Source of the DNA: Corynebacterium qintianiae | Lineage (GTDB): Bacteria; Actinomycetota; Actinomycetes; Mycobacteriales; Mycobacteriaceae | NCBI RefSeq assembly: GCF_011038645.2 | Contig: NZ_CP064955.1 | Span: forward strand, 1,240,001 to 1,304,000 | DNA: 64,000 nucleotides | Reading direction: 5' to 3' | Part shown: in pieces, positions 17,597 through 27,271 of the stretch | Layout: each line of letters begins with the position of its first letter | How positions within the stretch are numbered: position 1 is the first letter of the stretch | Notes under the pieces: generated by a model | Told to the model about the DNA's origin: nothing | The model's input: the letters and a program-made list of their open reading frames with translations, nothing else | The model's database searches: none | Program-made: the position numbers and the translations under genes

Positions 17597-19066
17597 GTGG
17601 CAGCCAGCGAGACTTCCGGAAACGAGAGCGTGAGTAGCGTCGAAACCGTCGCCGGGAACGATTCGGGCGAGGCATCAGCCGCCGCGCCTACTACGCCTGC
17701 CCGTAAGGCAACTAAGCGGACAGCGAAGAAGACGGCCAAAAAGACAGCTAAGAAGGCTGTGAAGAAGACCGCCAAGAAGACTGTGAAAAAGGCGGTCAAG
17801 AAGCCGACGGCTAAGAAGGCCACTGCCGCCCACCCCGGCGGCACAAACGGCGACGATGAGGACGAGCTCCCCGGTGTCGTCACCGACGACACTGCTATCG
17901 ACGATGCCGTTACCGCCGACGACGAAGACTTCGACCCGTTAGTTGGCGAGGACGACGAAGAGTTCGTCAGCGGTGCCGATGATGTCGATGATGTCGATGA
18001 AGTAGAAGCCGTAGAGGGTGTCGAGGACGACGTCGCAGAAGAAGAGGACGCCGAGGAGGCCTCCTCCGTCTGGGACATCGAAGAATCGGCCGCCCTGCGC
18101 CAGGCGCGCAAGGATGCGCAGCTCACCGCCTCGGCCGACTCCGTGCGCGCCTACCTGAAGCAAATCGGCAAGGTCGCGCTTCTCGACGCCGAGCTCGAGG
18201 TCTCCCTGGCCAAGCGCATCGAGGCCGGGCTTTACGCCCAGCACCGCTTGGACGAGATGGAGCGGGCCGCCGCCGAGGGGGACAAGGATGCCAAGCTCAC
18301 GCCGGCCGTCAAACGCGACCTGCGCGCCGTGGCCCGCGACGGCCGCAAGGCGAAGAACCACCTGCTCGAGGCTAACTTGCGCCTCGTGGTCTCCTTGGCC
18401 AAGCGCTACACAGGCCGCGGTATGGCCTTCCTCGACCTGATCCAGGAAGGTAACCTCGGCCTCATCCGCGCAGTGGAGAAGTTCGACTATTCCAAGGGTT
18501 ACAAGTTCTCCACCTACGCCACGTGGTGGATCCGCCAGGCGATCACCCGCGCCATGGCTGACCAAGCCCGCACTATCCGTATCCCGGTGCACATGGTGGA
18601 GGTCATCAATAAGCTCGGCCGCATTCAGCGCGAGCTGCTGCAGGACCTCGGCCGCGAGCCGACGCCGCAGGAGCTGGCGAAGGAGATGGACATCACCGAG
18701 GAGAAGGTCCTCGAGATCCAGCAGTACGCGCGTGAGCCGATCTCGCTCGACCAGACGATTGGCGACGAGGGCGACAGCCAGCTCGGCGACTTCATTGAGG
18801 ACTCCGAGGCCGTCGTCGCGGTTGACGCTGTCTCCTTCACCCTGCTCCAGGACCAGCTGCAGGACGTGCTGCATACCCTGTCCGAGCGCGAGGCTGGCGT
18901 GGTCAAGCTCCGCTTCGGGCTTACCGACGGCATGCCACGCACCCTCGACGAAATCGGCCAGGTCTATGGCGTGACCCGCGAGCGCATCCGCCAGATTGAG
19001 TCCAAGACCATGTCCAAGCTGCGACACCCGTCGCGCTCCCAGGTGCTGCGGGATTACCTGGACTAG
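17597..19066 (+). CDS. sigA: Principal RNA polymerase sigma factor SigA
   Basis: From the GTG at 17597 (AAAGGG 5 nt upstream) the product is 489 residues; in-frame ATG 17573 and TTG 17549 are possible but lack a good ribosome site. Residues about 36-75 are a Lys/Ala/Thr-rich tract of repeated KKTA/KKAV units and about 85-150 are strongly acidic. The conserved core follows: region 1.2 ([15 protein letters not shown]), region 2 ([47 protein letters not shown]), region 3, and region 4 with [21 protein letters not shown]. It directs housekeeping transcription and is monocistronic, ending at a strong hairpin. Confidence 0.97.
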   Translation: MAASETSGNESVSSVETVAGNDSGEASAAAPTTPARKATKRTAKKTAKKTAKKAVKKTAKKTVKKAVKKPTAKKATAAHPGGTNGDDEDELPGVVTDDTAIDDAVTADDEDFDPLVGEDDEEFVSGADDVDDVDEVEAVEGVEDDVAEEEDAEEASSVWDIEESAALRQARKDAQLTASADSVRAYLKQIGKVALLDAELEVSLAKRIEAGLYAQHRLDEMERAAAEGDKDAKLTPAVKRDLRAVARDGRKAKNHLLEANLRLVVSLAKRYTGRGMAFLDLIQEGNLGLIRAVEKFDYSKGYKFSTYATWWIRQAITRAMADQARTIRIPVHMVEVINKLGRIQRELLQDLGREPTPQELAKEMDITEEKVLEIQQYAREPISLDQTIGDEGDSQLGDFIEDSEAVVAVDAVSFTLLQDQLQDVLHTLSEREAGVVKLRFGLTDGMPRTLDEIGQVYGVTRERIRQIESKTMSKLRHPSRSQVLRDYLD

Positions 19067-19085
19067 AACACGGTTAACCCAGAAG

Positions 19086-19117
19086 AACGGCCGCCTCGTT
19101 GTGAGGCGGCCGTTTCT
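19086..19117. terminator. Strong bidirectional terminator after sigA
   Basis: AACGGCCGCCTC (19086-19097) and GAGGCGGCCGTT (19103-19114) form a perfect 12-bp stem with a 5-nt loop, followed by TTTCT on the plus strand. It lies between convergent sigA and the DUF4190 gene, so it can serve both. Confidence 0.9.
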
Positions 19118-19131
19118 GTCTAACGGGGATA

Positions 19132-19755
19132 CTACTGCGAAGAGCCCTGGGTGTTCAGCGGGGAGTCCGGGTCGTTCTCCATGAAGTCGGTGACGCACGC
19201 CTCGAACGCTTCGGGGTCGTTCTGCAGGTGTTCGCATTGCTCGACGAGCCCGCTGTTGACCATCTCATTGATCACGGTGCCAAGGAACGCCATGAGAGCG
19301 ATGGCGAGCAGCAGTGCGATCGCACCCGTCACGATGCCTGCGATAGACATCCCCCGGCGATTGTTGCCGGGCGCCATAGCCTTGGCCTTTCGCAGCCCGA
19401 GTACGCCGAGAATAATGGCGGCGATGCCCGCCAGCGCCGCGACCGGTGCAAAGAAGATGGAGAACAGCGCGATGATGCCGACGATGAGGGCGGCGAGGGC
19501 CATGCCGTTCTGTTCCTGAACGGGGGCGCCGTAACCGGCGGCACCGGCCGGGCCGTAAGACGCGTAGTCGTTGCTGAACGCGCTGTCCGGGTTAGAGGTG
19601 CCATACCCGTTACCCAACGGGCTGTTGAAGTCGGGGCCGTACGTTCCGTTATCCCCGACACCGTGGTGGTTGCCGGCTTCCGGTTGAGGGTTGTACTCGG
19701 AGTAACCCTCCGGGTGGGAGAAACCGTTGGGATCTGAATTGTTCGGGTTCGTCAT
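19132..19755 (-). CDS. DUF4190 membrane protein
   Basis: This 207-residue protein has a polar, Asn/Gly/Tyr/Pro-rich N-terminal half that is probably disordered, then three hydrophobic helices (LAALIVGIIALFSIFFAP, ALAGIAAIILGVLGL and GIVTGAIALLLAIALMAFLG). The loop LGLRKAKAMAPGNNRRGMSIAG between the last two is the DUF4190 signature. A short acidic C-terminal domain with two Cys follows. The start at 19755 has TAGCGT 8 nt upstream, suggesting a leaderless transcript. It lies 11 bp after the helicase gene on the same strand. Function unknown. Confidence 0.85.
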   Translation of the reverse strand: MTNPNNSDPNGFSHPEGYSEYNPQPEAGNHHGVGDNGTYGPDFNSPLGNGYGTSNPDSAFSNDYASYGPAGAAGYGAPVQEQNGMALAALIVGIIALFSIFFAPVAALAGIAAIILGVLGLRKAKAMAPGNNRRGMSIAGIVTGAIALLLAIALMAFLGTVINEMVNSGLVEQCEHLQNDPEAFEACVTDFMENDPDSPLNTQGSSQ

Positions 19756-19766
19756 ACCCTCACACG

Positions 19767-21521
19767 CTACCAGTCGCGCAGGTACGCGATCCGGTCTCGG
19801 AGCTGCTGGGCGTTGCACAGGGCGGTCGGGGGCCCACCGCATGCCTTGCGCACTTCGTTGTGGATGGATCCGTGCGGCCGGCCCGTGCGGCCCGCGAGCA
19901 CGGAGACGCGCGCATTGAGCTCGCGGCGCAACTCCGGGATCTCGTCTGCGGCGACCTTCTGCGCAGAGGGCCGGGTTCCGCCAGGGGGCGCGGGCGCCTC
20001 GCCGAGGATCTCGGCTCGCTCGGCGGCCTTGCGCTCCGCTTCCTTGCGGGCCCGCTCCTGCGCCTCCCGCGCGTCGAGCTGCTCGCTTTGGCGTTTTTGC
20101 AGAAGAGTTCGCACCTGCTCGGCATCGAGAAGCCCGGGAAGGCCGAGGAAGTCCTGCTCCTCAGCGGAACCTGCGACCGTGGCGGTTCCATACGTGGAGC
20201 CGTCGAAAATTAGCGAGTCAAGCTCGGCGGACGCGCCGATGGACTCGTAACCTGCCATCTCGTCGGGCTCGTCTTGGGTGCGGTTCGCCTGCTGAAGCAA
20301 CTCGTCGGACCAGCCGGACTCGCGGTGCGGTTTGCCCAGCACGTGGTCGCGAGAGACCTCCATTTCCTCGGCCAGGCGCAGTAGCACGGGCACCGAGGGC
20401 AGGAACACCGAGGCGGACTCGCCGGGCATGCGCGAGCGAACAAAACGGCCGATAGCCTGGGCGAAGAAAAGCGGGGTCGACGCGGAGGTGGCGTAGACTC
20501 CCACGGCGAGACGAGGGACGTCGACGCCCTCGGAGACCATGCGCACCGCCACCATCCACTCATCGGTGGAGGCGGAAAATTCGTCGATGCGCGCCGAGGA
20601 CCCGGGCTCGTCCGACAGCACGACGGTAACCGGGGTCGAGCTGATGCCGCCCAGGATCTTGGCGTAGGCCCGGGCCGTCGTGGTGTCGGTCGCGATGACA
20701 AGGCCGCCGGCATCAGGCATGTTGGCGCGGATCTTGCGCAGGCGCGTGTGCGCGGCGCGCAGGACGGCGGCGATCCACTCCCCCTTCGGGTCCAGCGCCG
20801 TCTTCCAGGCGCGCGCGGTCTGCTCGGGGCTCAGCGGTTCGCCGAGGCGCGCGGTGTATTCCTCGCCGGCGGAATCTTTCCACTGCGCCTCACCGGAGTA
20901 GGCGAGGAAGACGACGGGGCGCACGACGCCGTCGGCAAGCGCGTGCGAGTAACCGTAGGTGTAGTCAGCCTGGCTGACGAGGTGGCCCTCGCCGTCCTCC
21001 TCGTAGCTGACGAACGGGATCGCGGAGTCGTCGGAACGAAACGGTGTGCCGGTCAGCGCAAGGCGGTGCTCGGCCGAATTGTAGGCCTCCCGCACGCCGT
21101 CACCCCAGCTCTTGGCGTCACCAGCGTGGTGGATCTCGTCCAGGATCACCAGAGTGCGCCGCGCCGAGGCCACCGCGTGGTGCTTGAACGGGTGCATTCC
21201 CACCTGGGCATAGGTGACCACGATGCCGTCGTAGGCCGGGTTGACGGCCGAGGAGTTGGTGAAGTTCGGGTCCAGCGACAACCCGAAACGCTTCGCGGCA
21301 CCCGACCACTGGTGCTTCAGGTGCTCAGTGGGTACGACAACGACAATGCGCTCCACGTCGCGCGCCTCGTGAAGGGCGGCGGAGAGGGTCAGGGCGAATG
21401 TCGTCTTGCCCGCGCCCGGCGTCGCCACGGCGAGGAAGTCGCGCGGTTTAGTGGCCATAAAAGAATCAAAGGCCTCCTGCTGCCACGCGCGCAGCCGGGG
21501 CCCAGATGCCGGGACGGTCAC
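19767..21521 (-). CDS. DEAD/DEAH-box superfamily 2 helicase
   Basis: This 584-residue protein has motif I ATPGAGKTT (about residue 35), motif II DEIH (VILDEIHHAGD, about 150), motif III ALTGTPF, and a second RecA domain ending near VYATSASTPLFFAQAIGRFVRSR (motif VI). A C-terminal region rich in Glu/Arg helices (REAQERARKEAERKAAERAE) may be a coiled coil. It resembles XPB/UvrB-like DNA-repair helicases conserved next to sigA in corynebacteria; substrate unknown. Its ATG overlaps the DUF3039 stop by 4 bp, so translation is coupled. Confidence 0.88.
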   Translation of the reverse strand: MTVPASGPRLRAWQQEAFDSFMATKPRDFLAVATPGAGKTTFALTLSAALHEARDVERIVVVVPTEHLKHQWSGAAKRFGLSLDPNFTNSSAVNPAYDGIVVTYAQVGMHPFKHHAVASARRTLVILDEIHHAGDAKSWGDGVREAYNSAEHRLALTGTPFRSDDSAIPFVSYEEDGEGHLVSQADYTYGYSHALADGVVRPVVFLAYSGEAQWKDSAGEEYTARLGEPLSPEQTARAWKTALDPKGEWIAAVLRAAHTRLRKIRANMPDAGGLVIATDTTTARAYAKILGGISSTPVTVVLSDEPGSSARIDEFSASTDEWMVAVRMVSEGVDVPRLAVGVYATSASTPLFFAQAIGRFVRSRMPGESASVFLPSVPVLLRLAEEMEVSRDHVLGKPHRESGWSDELLQQANRTQDEPDEMAGYESIGASAELDSLIFDGSTYGTATVAGSAEEQDFLGLPGLLDAEQVRTLLQKRQSEQLDAREAQERARKEAERKAAERAEILGEAPAPPGGTRPSAQKVAADEIPELRRELNARVSVLAGRTGRPHGSIHNEVRKACGGPPTALCNAQQLRDRIAYLRDW

Positions 21522-21775
21522 TTCCTGCGCAGCCCCTTGTAAATGCGCTCGCAGTCAGCGCACACCGGGGAACCGGGCTTGGCCTGCTTCTTTACGGGAA
21601 ACGTCTCCCCGCACAGTGCCACAACCATCTGACCGGAGATGGCGGAATTCACAATCTGGTCCTTCTTCACATAGTGGAAGAATTTGGGCGTTCCGTCGTC
21701 CGTGGTTGACGAGGTATCTTCCCTCAGATCCGGGCGCTCGAGAGTTTTAGTCGTCGTGTTCACAGCCCCCATCAT
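21518..21775 (-). CDS. DUF3039 small zinc-ribbon protein
   Basis: This protein has up to 85 residues (start at 21775; a GTG at 21760 giving MNTTTKTLERPDL is also plausible). The conserved part is FHYVKKDQIVNSAISGQMV followed by CGETF and CADC, a probable zinc-binding pair. Its stop overlaps the helicase start by 4 bp, and DUF3039 genes are routinely next to this helicase in actinobacteria, so the two may work together; that is an inference from conserved linkage. Confidence 0.85.
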   Translation of the reverse strand: MMGAVNTTTKTLERPDLREDTSSTTDDGTPKFFHYVKKDQIVNSAISGQMVVALCGETFPVKKQAKPGSPVCADCERIYKGLRRK

Positions 21776-21834
21776 GCCCCACTCCGGCGGAAAAATTAAG
21801 CTGCGCAGGCCGTGCCGGGCTACGCTGGGCGGCT

Positions 21835-22305
21835 ATGACCCCGGCGGATAAACCCAGCGACCCCTACACGGTCGACGTCGAGCCGGAGGCCCCTTCCGCG
21901 AAGCGCCGCTTCCACCGCGGCCGGCGCAGGGCGGGCGAGCTGATTACCGACGCCCGCCGCACCCCCGAGCAGAACCTGCGCTCGCGCGAACGCAACTACA
22001 TGGTTCTTCAAGCGCTGCGCATCCCGTTCATCCTGCTGTCCATGCTGTCCGCCTGGTACTGGGACAACTGGTGGCTCGCCTCGTTGCTGTTCGTCGTCTC
22101 CATCCCGCTTCCCTGGGTTGCGGTGATGGTCGGCAACGGTCAGGGTGAAAAGCGCGACCCGCGGCAAAAGAACGTGTACAAGCCCGCCGTTGCCCGCGCG
22201 GAGGCGCACGAGATGGAGCTTGACGCTAAGCGCCGCCACGCGCTGGATTCCCGCCAGCGGGACGCGTCACCGGGTGTGGCTATCATCGACCACGATGATG
22301 AGTGA
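21835..22305 (+). CDS. DUF3099 membrane protein
   Basis: This 156-residue protein has a basic, polar N-terminal region of about 55 residues, two adjacent transmembrane helices (about 60-100, IPFILLSMLSAWYW and LASLLFVVSIPLPWVAVMVG) and a charged C-terminal tail. It belongs to the actinobacterial DUF3099 family of unknown function. TACGCT lies 8 nt before the ATG, consistent with a leaderless transcript. Its 3' end overlaps the start of the methyltransferase gene by 11 bp. Confidence 0.85.
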   Translation: MTPADKPSDPYTVDVEPEAPSAKRRFHRGRRRAGELITDARRTPEQNLRSRERNYMVLQALRIPFILLSMLSAWYWDNWWLASLLFVVSIPLPWVAVMVGNGQGEKRDPRQKNVYKPAVARAEAHEMELDAKRRHALDSRQRDASPGVAIIDHDDE

Positions 22306-23845
22306 GAAACACGAACCCCGACTTCCCGAGATCGCCGCCGAGCTCGCCGCGGCGCTGGCGCGTGCGTCGTTCACCGCCGACGGTGTGGCCGCCCACCTCG
22401 GCCCAGACGCCACCGAGGCCCTCTACCGCGGCGAGCCGGGGGTGGTGCGCCACGCGTGCGGGGATTCCTCCCGCCTGTCCGGCCTGATCCGCTTCTTCCT
22501 GCTGCGCGAGCCGGTGGGCGTCGATACGCTCGCGGATCTTCTGTCCCCCACCCTCGCCCTTTCGCTTATCGACGCCCACCTGGCCACCATCCTTCCCTCC
22601 GGTGAGGCGCAGGTCGCACTTGACATCCGCCCGCACGTCATCGCCGGTGAGAACCGGGTGATCATCTCCGACCTGGATGCCTCGATGTCCGAGCACGTCC
22701 CCGGCCGAGACCACGTCCTCGGCGTGGGCTCGGCGTCCCTGTCGCTGCTGTCGGCCACCCCGTGCTCGCCGGTGGAGACGGTGCTGGACCTGGGCACCGG
22801 CTCGGGCGTGCAGGCCGTCGCGCAGGCGGGGTGCGCCCTCGAGGTCGTCGCGACCGACGTGCACCCGCGCGCTCTCGATCTGGCGGGGGCGACGCTGGCG
22901 GCCAACGGGATCGGAAACGTCGAGCTGCGCGAAGGCTCCTGGTTCGAGCCGGTCAAGGGACAGCGGTTTGACCGTGTGGTGGCGAACCCACCGTTCGTGG
23001 TGGGCCTGCCGGAGGTGGGCCACGTCTACCGGGACTCGGGTTTGTGGCTGGATGACGCAAGCAAGCTCGTCGTCGGAACCGCTCCCGAGCATCTCACCCC
23101 TGGTGGCACCGCGCACATCCTCGCCTCCTGGATCCACTCGGTCGACGGGTCGTGGCAAAGCCGAGTTGCCTCGTGGTTGCCGCCGACGGGTGTGTCCGCG
23201 TGGGTAGTGCAGCGCGACGAAGTGGACCCGGGATTGTACGTGTCAACGTGGTTGCGAGACGAGTCGGTTGACCCACGCTCGCGCGAGGGCGTTGCCCGCA
23301 CCACCCGCTGGCTGCGACACTTCTCGGAAGAGGGCGTTCAAGCGATCGGCTTCGGGTGGGTGTTCCTCCGTGACATCGGTGACGCCCCTTCCGAGGTCAC
23401 CGCAGAGTCCGTCGCGCACCCCTTCACTGACCCGCTCGGCCCCGAGGTCGAGGAGTACTTCGCGCGCATGGAATGGCTGCGCGGCACCAGCCACAACGAC
23501 GTGCTGGACGCGCGCTACCTCGTTCGCCCGGGTTTGGCTCTCGAGGAAGTCAGTGTCGCCGACGCGGAGAACGGCATGGGCTTCGCGCACCGCGTCACCC
23601 GCGTCACCCGCACCGACGGTCCGAGGTTCTCCCACGAGATCGACGAAACGCTGCGATCCGTCCTCGCCGGCCTCAACCCGCGGGGCTTAAGCCTCGGTGA
23701 CGTGGTCGGCCTGTGGTCCGCGTCGCGCGGGTTTGATGCCGCTGCGGCGGACGAGCTTGCCCAGTCGGCGGCAGCCGCTGCGGTGGACCTAGTGCGCCAC
23801 GGTCTGCTCATCCCCGCCGACATTGCGGATCTGACGGTGCTCTGA
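22295..23845 (+). CDS. SAM-dependent methyltransferase of HemK/RsmC type with N- and C-terminal accessory domains
   Basis: This 516-residue protein has an N-terminal winged-helix-like domain (about 1-140), a Rossmann methyltransferase core with motif I DLGTGSG (about 163) and the catalytic NPPF (about 233), and a C-terminal domain of about 200 residues. NPPF/NPPY enzymes methylate an exocyclic amino group of a base or a Gln side chain; the substrate is not known. Two adjacent ATGs (22295, 22298) are possible. Its TGA overlaps the dtd ATG (ATGA-type coupling), so both may be translation-related. A GCTTATCGACG copy lies at 22564-22574. Confidence 0.85.
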   Translation: MMSEKHEPRLPEIAAELAAALARASFTADGVAAHLGPDATEALYRGEPGVVRHACGDSSRLSGLIRFFLLREPVGVDTLADLLSPTLALSLIDAHLATILPSGEAQVALDIRPHVIAGENRVIISDLDASMSEHVPGRDHVLGVGSASLSLLSATPCSPVETVLDLGTGSGVQAVAQAGCALEVVATDVHPRALDLAGATLAANGIGNVELREGSWFEPVKGQRFDRVVANPPFVVGLPEVGHVYRDSGLWLDDASKLVVGTAPEHLTPGGTAHILASWIHSVDGSWQSRVASWLPPTGVSAWVVQRDEVDPGLYVSTWLRDESVDPRSREGVARTTRWLRHFSEEGVQAIGFGWVFLRDIGDAPSEVTAESVAHPFTDPLGPEVEEYFARMEWLRGTSHNDVLDARYLVRPGLALEEVSVADAENGMGFAHRVTRVTRTDGPRFSHEIDETLRSVLAGLNPRGLSLGDVVGLWSASRGFDAAAADELAQSAAAAAVDLVRHGLLIPADIADLTVL

Positions 23846-24279
23846 TGAAAGCTGTCCTCACCCGTGTCTCCAGCGCCTCCGTCAGCGTCGACGGAGAAGT
23901 CGTCGGCGCGATCGATTGCGCCGTCACCGGCGGCGTGCTCGCCTTGGTCGGGATCGGGCGGGATGACGCAGACGACGCGTGGCAAACGATGGCGCGCAAG
24001 ATTGCGGAGCTGCGCATCCTCGACGGCGAGCGCAGCGTCGCCGACACCGGGGCGCCCGTCCTGCTCGTCAGCCAGTTCACCCTCATGGGCCGTACCGCCA
24101 AGGGGCGCCGGCCGTCGTGGGCGGACGCGGCGGACGGCGCGAGTGCGGAACCGGTGATGCGCAAGATCGCAGCGGAGCTCCGGGGCCGAGGCATCCACGT
24201 CGAGGAGGGGCGCTTCGGCGCGATAATGCAGGTGACCAGCGTCAACGAGGGCCCCTTTACTCTGCTCGTCGAGACGTAG
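23845..24279 (+). CDS. dtd: D-aminoacyl-tRNA deacylase
   Basis: This 144-residue protein is a full-length Dtd, which removes D-amino acids (and Gly mischarged on tRNA-Ala) from tRNA. The catalytic SQFTL motif is at about residues 76-80, followed by GRRPSW, and the C-terminal proofreading loop reads NEGPFT (the family usually has a GPVT-like sequence). The ATG overlaps the upstream stop by one base. A gap of about 130 bp with the sigB promoter follows. Confidence 0.94.
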   Translation: MKAVLTRVSSASVSVDGEVVGAIDCAVTGGVLALVGIGRDDADDAWQTMARKIAELRILDGERSVADTGAPVLLVSQFTLMGRTAKGRRPSWADAADGASAEPVMRKIAAELRGRGIHVEEGRFGAIMQVTSVNEGPFTLLVET

Positions 24280-24347
24280 GTCACCCACCGGAGTAAAATC
24301 CCTCTCACCTGCGCAGAAATAGTTGTTGCGCCCGGGGGGGCACACCC

Positions 24348-24376
24348 GGGAACTAAATTGGCGCGCCGGGCGTTGA
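24348..24376 (+). promoter_or_regulatory. SigH-type promoter of sigB
   Basis: GGGAAC (24348-24353) and CGTTGA (24371-24376) separated by 17 bp match the actinobacterial SigH/SigR consensus (GGGAAT/C - N16-19 - GTT). They lie about 38 nt upstream of the sigB ATG. sigB is a known SigH target in C. glutamicum, so stress induction through SigH is expected. Confidence 0.75.
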
Positions 24377-24413
24377 GCCCATAGACCCGAACCGTTCTAG
24401 GAGGCTAACCCAC

Positions 24414-25409
24414 ATGACTCAACCGGATCATGCTCCCGCCGCAGATCAGGAAGAAACTGTAGATCGCGGCAGTCGCCGGAACCAGACTAATGACAATCCG
24501 TCGGCGGACCTGGTCCGCGTGTACCTCAACGGCATCGGTAAGACCGCGCTGCTCGACGCCGCCGAAGAGGTGGAGCTGGCGCAGCGCATCGAGGTCGGTC
24601 TCTACGCCCAGTTCCTCTTGGACGATCCGGACACACAGCTCACTCGCGCCAAGAAGCGCGACCTGAAGATCCTGGCCAAGCAGGGCCGCCGCGCCCGCTC
24701 CCACCTGCTGGAGGCTAACCTGCGCCTGGTGGTCTCCCTTGCCAAGCGCTACACGGGGCGCGGAATGCCGCTGCTGGACCTGATCCAGGAGGGCAACCTC
24801 GGCCTGATCCGCGCGATGGAGAAATTCGACTACGCCAAGGGTTTCAAGTTCTCCACGTACGCGACGTGGTGGATTCGCCAGGCCATCACGCGCGGTATGG
24901 CGGACCAGTCGCGCACGATCCGCCTCCCAGTCCACCTCGTCGAGCAGGTGAACAAGCTCTCGCGCATCCGCCGCGAGATGTATCAGTCCCTCGGCCGCGA
25001 GCCCACGAACGACGAGCTCTCGGAGGAGTCCGGCATTGAGGAGTCCAAGATCGAGATGTTGCTGCGCCAGTCGCGCGACCCGGTGAGCCTGGACATGCCT
25101 GTCGGCGCGGATGAGGAAGCGCCGCTGGGTGACTTCATCGAGGACGCTGAGGCGGCCGATGCCGAGGATGCGGTGGTGTCCAGCTTGCGCCACGACGACA
25201 TCCAGGACATCATCGGCGGCCTCGAGGAGCGCGAGCAAGATGTGATCCGCCTGCGCTACGGCCTGGACGACGGTGTCCCACGCACACTCGACCAGATCGG
25301 CCGCCAGTTCGGCCTCTCACGCGAGCGCGTGCGCCAGATTGAGCGCGAGGTCATGGCCAAGCTTCGTGTCGGCGAGCGGGCTGACCGCCTGCGCGACTAC
25401 GCGATGTAG
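24414..25409 (+). CDS. sigB: Group 2 (non-essential) sigma factor SigB
   Basis: This 331-residue protein carries sigma-70 regions 1.2 to 4 with near identity to SigA in region 2 ([34 protein letters not shown]) and region 4 ([21 protein letters not shown]). It lacks the long Lys-rich/acidic N-terminus of SigA; only about 30 polar residues precede region 1.2. AGGAGG lies 8 nt before the ATG. In corynebacteria SigB serves general stress and transition-phase genes. It is followed by dtxR as in C. glutamicum and C. diphtheriae. Confidence 0.97.
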   Translation: MTQPDHAPAADQEETVDRGSRRNQTNDNPSADLVRVYLNGIGKTALLDAAEEVELAQRIEVGLYAQFLLDDPDTQLTRAKKRDLKILAKQGRRARSHLLEANLRLVVSLAKRYTGRGMPLLDLIQEGNLGLIRAMEKFDYAKGFKFSTYATWWIRQAITRGMADQSRTIRLPVHLVEQVNKLSRIRREMYQSLGREPTNDELSEESGIEESKIEMLLRQSRDPVSLDMPVGADEEAPLGDFIEDAEAADAEDAVVSSLRHDDIQDIIGGLEEREQDVIRLRYGLDDGVPRTLDQIGRQFGLSRERVRQIEREVMAKLRVGERADRLRDYAM

Positions 25410-25557
25410 ACCGTACAGTCCCCGAGTTCTGGCTGGGTTCCGCATTCCGGAGGGGCGTGCCCGCGCGTTTGTTAGGATATGACGGAGTGTGGCTAGGCGC
25501 GCGGCGGCGGTAACGCCGTGAGCGGCCGGCATGAGTGGGAATGAGGGATTGGCAAGC

Positions 25558-26259
25558 GTGCGTGACCTAGTTGATACCACCGAGATGTACCTCCGGACGG
25601 TGTACGAGCTCGAGGAAGAAGGCATCGTGCCGATGCGCGCCCGCATCGTCGAACGCCTCGATCAGTCTGGCCCCACCGTGTCGCAGACGGTTGCACGCAT
25701 GGAACGCGACGGACTCATTGTTGTCGAGGCGGACCGCTCCCTCTCCTTGACTGAAATCGGCCGCGAGCGCGCGACCGCTGTGATGCGCAAGCACCGCTTG
25801 GCCGAAAGACTGTTGACCGACGTTCTCCAGCTGGATCTCTCCCGCGTGCACGAAGAGGCGTGCCGCTGGGAGCACGTGATGAGCGAAGAGGTGGAGAAGC
25901 GTGTCGTCGCCGTCCTAGATAACCCCTACCGCTCCCCGTTCGGCAACCCGATCCCCGCGCTCGCTGAGCTGGGAGTGCAGGAGGACGCGGAGCTGGAGCA
26001 CGGCACCCGCGCCAGCGACCTCGACCTGAGCTCGCCCGTTGAGGCTACCGTGGTGCAAATCAGCGAGATCTTGCAGCTCGACCTCCCGCAGTTTCGCGCG
26101 CTGCATACCGCAGGCATCCGCATCGGGGACGGAGTCACGTTGAGCCGTGGCGGTGACGGCGCCATCATCCTTTCGCCTCAGTCCGGTGAGGACGTTGTCC
26201 TTCGCGAGGATGTGGCGCACGCGTTCCGCGTCAACCCGGCGCCCCGCGACGAGCAATAG
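25558..26259 (+). CDS. dtxR: Iron-dependent repressor DtxR
   Basis: From the GTG at 25558 the product (233 residues, [22 protein letters not shown]) aligns residue for residue with the start of C. diphtheriae DtxR; an upstream ATG at 25531 would add nine residues. The winged helix contains [19 protein letters not shown]. The metal ligands are present: Met10, then HRLAERLL (His79, Glu83) and [11 protein letters not shown] (His98, Cys102, Glu105, His106). A C-terminal SH3-like domain ends the protein. With Fe(II) it represses iron uptake and activates iron storage genes. galE follows 10 bp later. Confidence 0.97.
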   Translation: MRDLVDTTEMYLRTVYELEEEGIVPMRARIVERLDQSGPTVSQTVARMERDGLIVVEADRSLSLTEIGRERATAVMRKHRLAERLLTDVLQLDLSRVHEEACRWEHVMSEEVEKRVVAVLDNPYRSPFGNPIPALAELGVQEDAELEHGTRASDLDLSSPVEATVVQISEILQLDLPQFRALHTAGIRIGDGVTLSRGGDGAIILSPQSGEDVVLREDVAHAFRVNPAPRDEQ

Positions 26260-26269
26260 GAGAAGCACT

Positions 26270-27259
26270 GTGAAATTGGTAGTCACCGGTGGTGCCGGTT
26301 ATGTGGGAAGCGTGTGCGCGGCGGTGCTTCTGGAGGCTGGCCACGAGGTCACCGTCATCGACGATTTCTCCACCGGCAACCGGGATGCGGTGCCGGCGGG
26401 CGCGACGCTGGTGGAAGGCTCCCTCGCCGACGTCATCGATGAGACTCTCGCCGGCGGCGATTTCGACGGCGTCCTGCATTTTGCCGCCCGCTCGCTCGTG
26501 GGCGAATCCATGGTCGTGCCGCACGAGTACTGGCGCGACAACATGGTGACCTCGCTCAAGCTTCTCGACGCGATGCGGACGCACCAGGTGGCGCAGCTCG
26601 TGTTCTCCTCTACCGCCGCCACCTACGGGGAGCCAGAGACGGTGCCGATCACCGAGGACATGCCCACACGTCCGACAAACCCGTACGGCGCGACGAAACT
26701 TTCCATTGACTACGCCATCACTTCCTACTGCCAGGCGTACGGGATGGGCGCGACCAGCCTGCGTTACTTCAATGTGGCCGGCGCCCACGATGCGATCGGT
26801 GAGAACCACAAGACCGAGACCCACCTCATCCCGCTGGTTCTCCAGGTCGCACTCGGGCACCGCGAGAAGATCATGATCTTCGGCGACGACTGGCCCACCA
26901 GCGACGGCACCTGTGTACGCGACTACATCCACATCCGAGACTTGGCGGACGCGCACGTGCTCGCACTAGAGACCAACGAGCCGGGCACGCACCGGATCTA
27001 CAACCTGGGCTCCGGCGACGGTTATTCTGTGCGCGAGGTCATCGAGATGTGCAGAGAGGTCACCGGCCACCCGATCCCGGCCGAGGTCGCTCCCCGGCGC
27101 GCCGGCGACCCCGCCGTCCTTATCGCGTCGTCGGCCAAGATCCAGCGCGAGCTCGGTTGGAACCCGACGCGCACACACCTGCGGCGGATTGTGGAGGACG
27201 CCTGGGCATACACCTCTGAACTTGGCGAGCGTTCGCACGCCACCCGCGCGAGCCGGTAG
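26270..27259 (+). CDS. galE: UDP-glucose 4-epimerase
   Basis: This 329-residue short-chain dehydrogenase/reductase-fold protein has the NAD-binding GGAGYVGS at residues 7-14 and the catalytic Ser-Tyr-Lys set in SSTAATYG and NPYGATKL. The segment VCVRD-like [16 protein letters not shown] is characteristic of GalE. It interconverts UDP-glucose and UDP-galactose, the precursor of UDP-galactofuranose for the galactan layer. The GTG start has AGGAGA upstream and lies 10 bp after dtxR, so the two are co-transcribed, as in other corynebacteria. Confidence 0.96.
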   Translation: MKLVVTGGAGYVGSVCAAVLLEAGHEVTVIDDFSTGNRDAVPAGATLVEGSLADVIDETLAGGDFDGVLHFAARSLVGESMVVPHEYWRDNMVTSLKLLDAMRTHQVAQLVFSSTAATYGEPETVPITEDMPTRPTNPYGATKLSIDYAITSYCQAYGMGATSLRYFNVAGAHDAIGENHKTETHLIPLVLQVALGHREKIMIFGDDWPTSDGTCVRDYIHIRDLADAHVLALETNEPGTHRIYNLGSGDGYSVREVIEMCREVTGHPIPAEVAPRRAGDPAVLIASSAKIQRELGWNPTRTHLRRIVEDAWAYTSELGERSHATRASR

Positions 27260-27271
27260 CGATTGCCACCT

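Noticed and set aside
24330..24350. G-run and CCCGGG near the sigB promoter as a 6C-type small RNA
   Set aside because: There are no paired C-rich hairpin loops; the SigH promoter explains the conserved bases.
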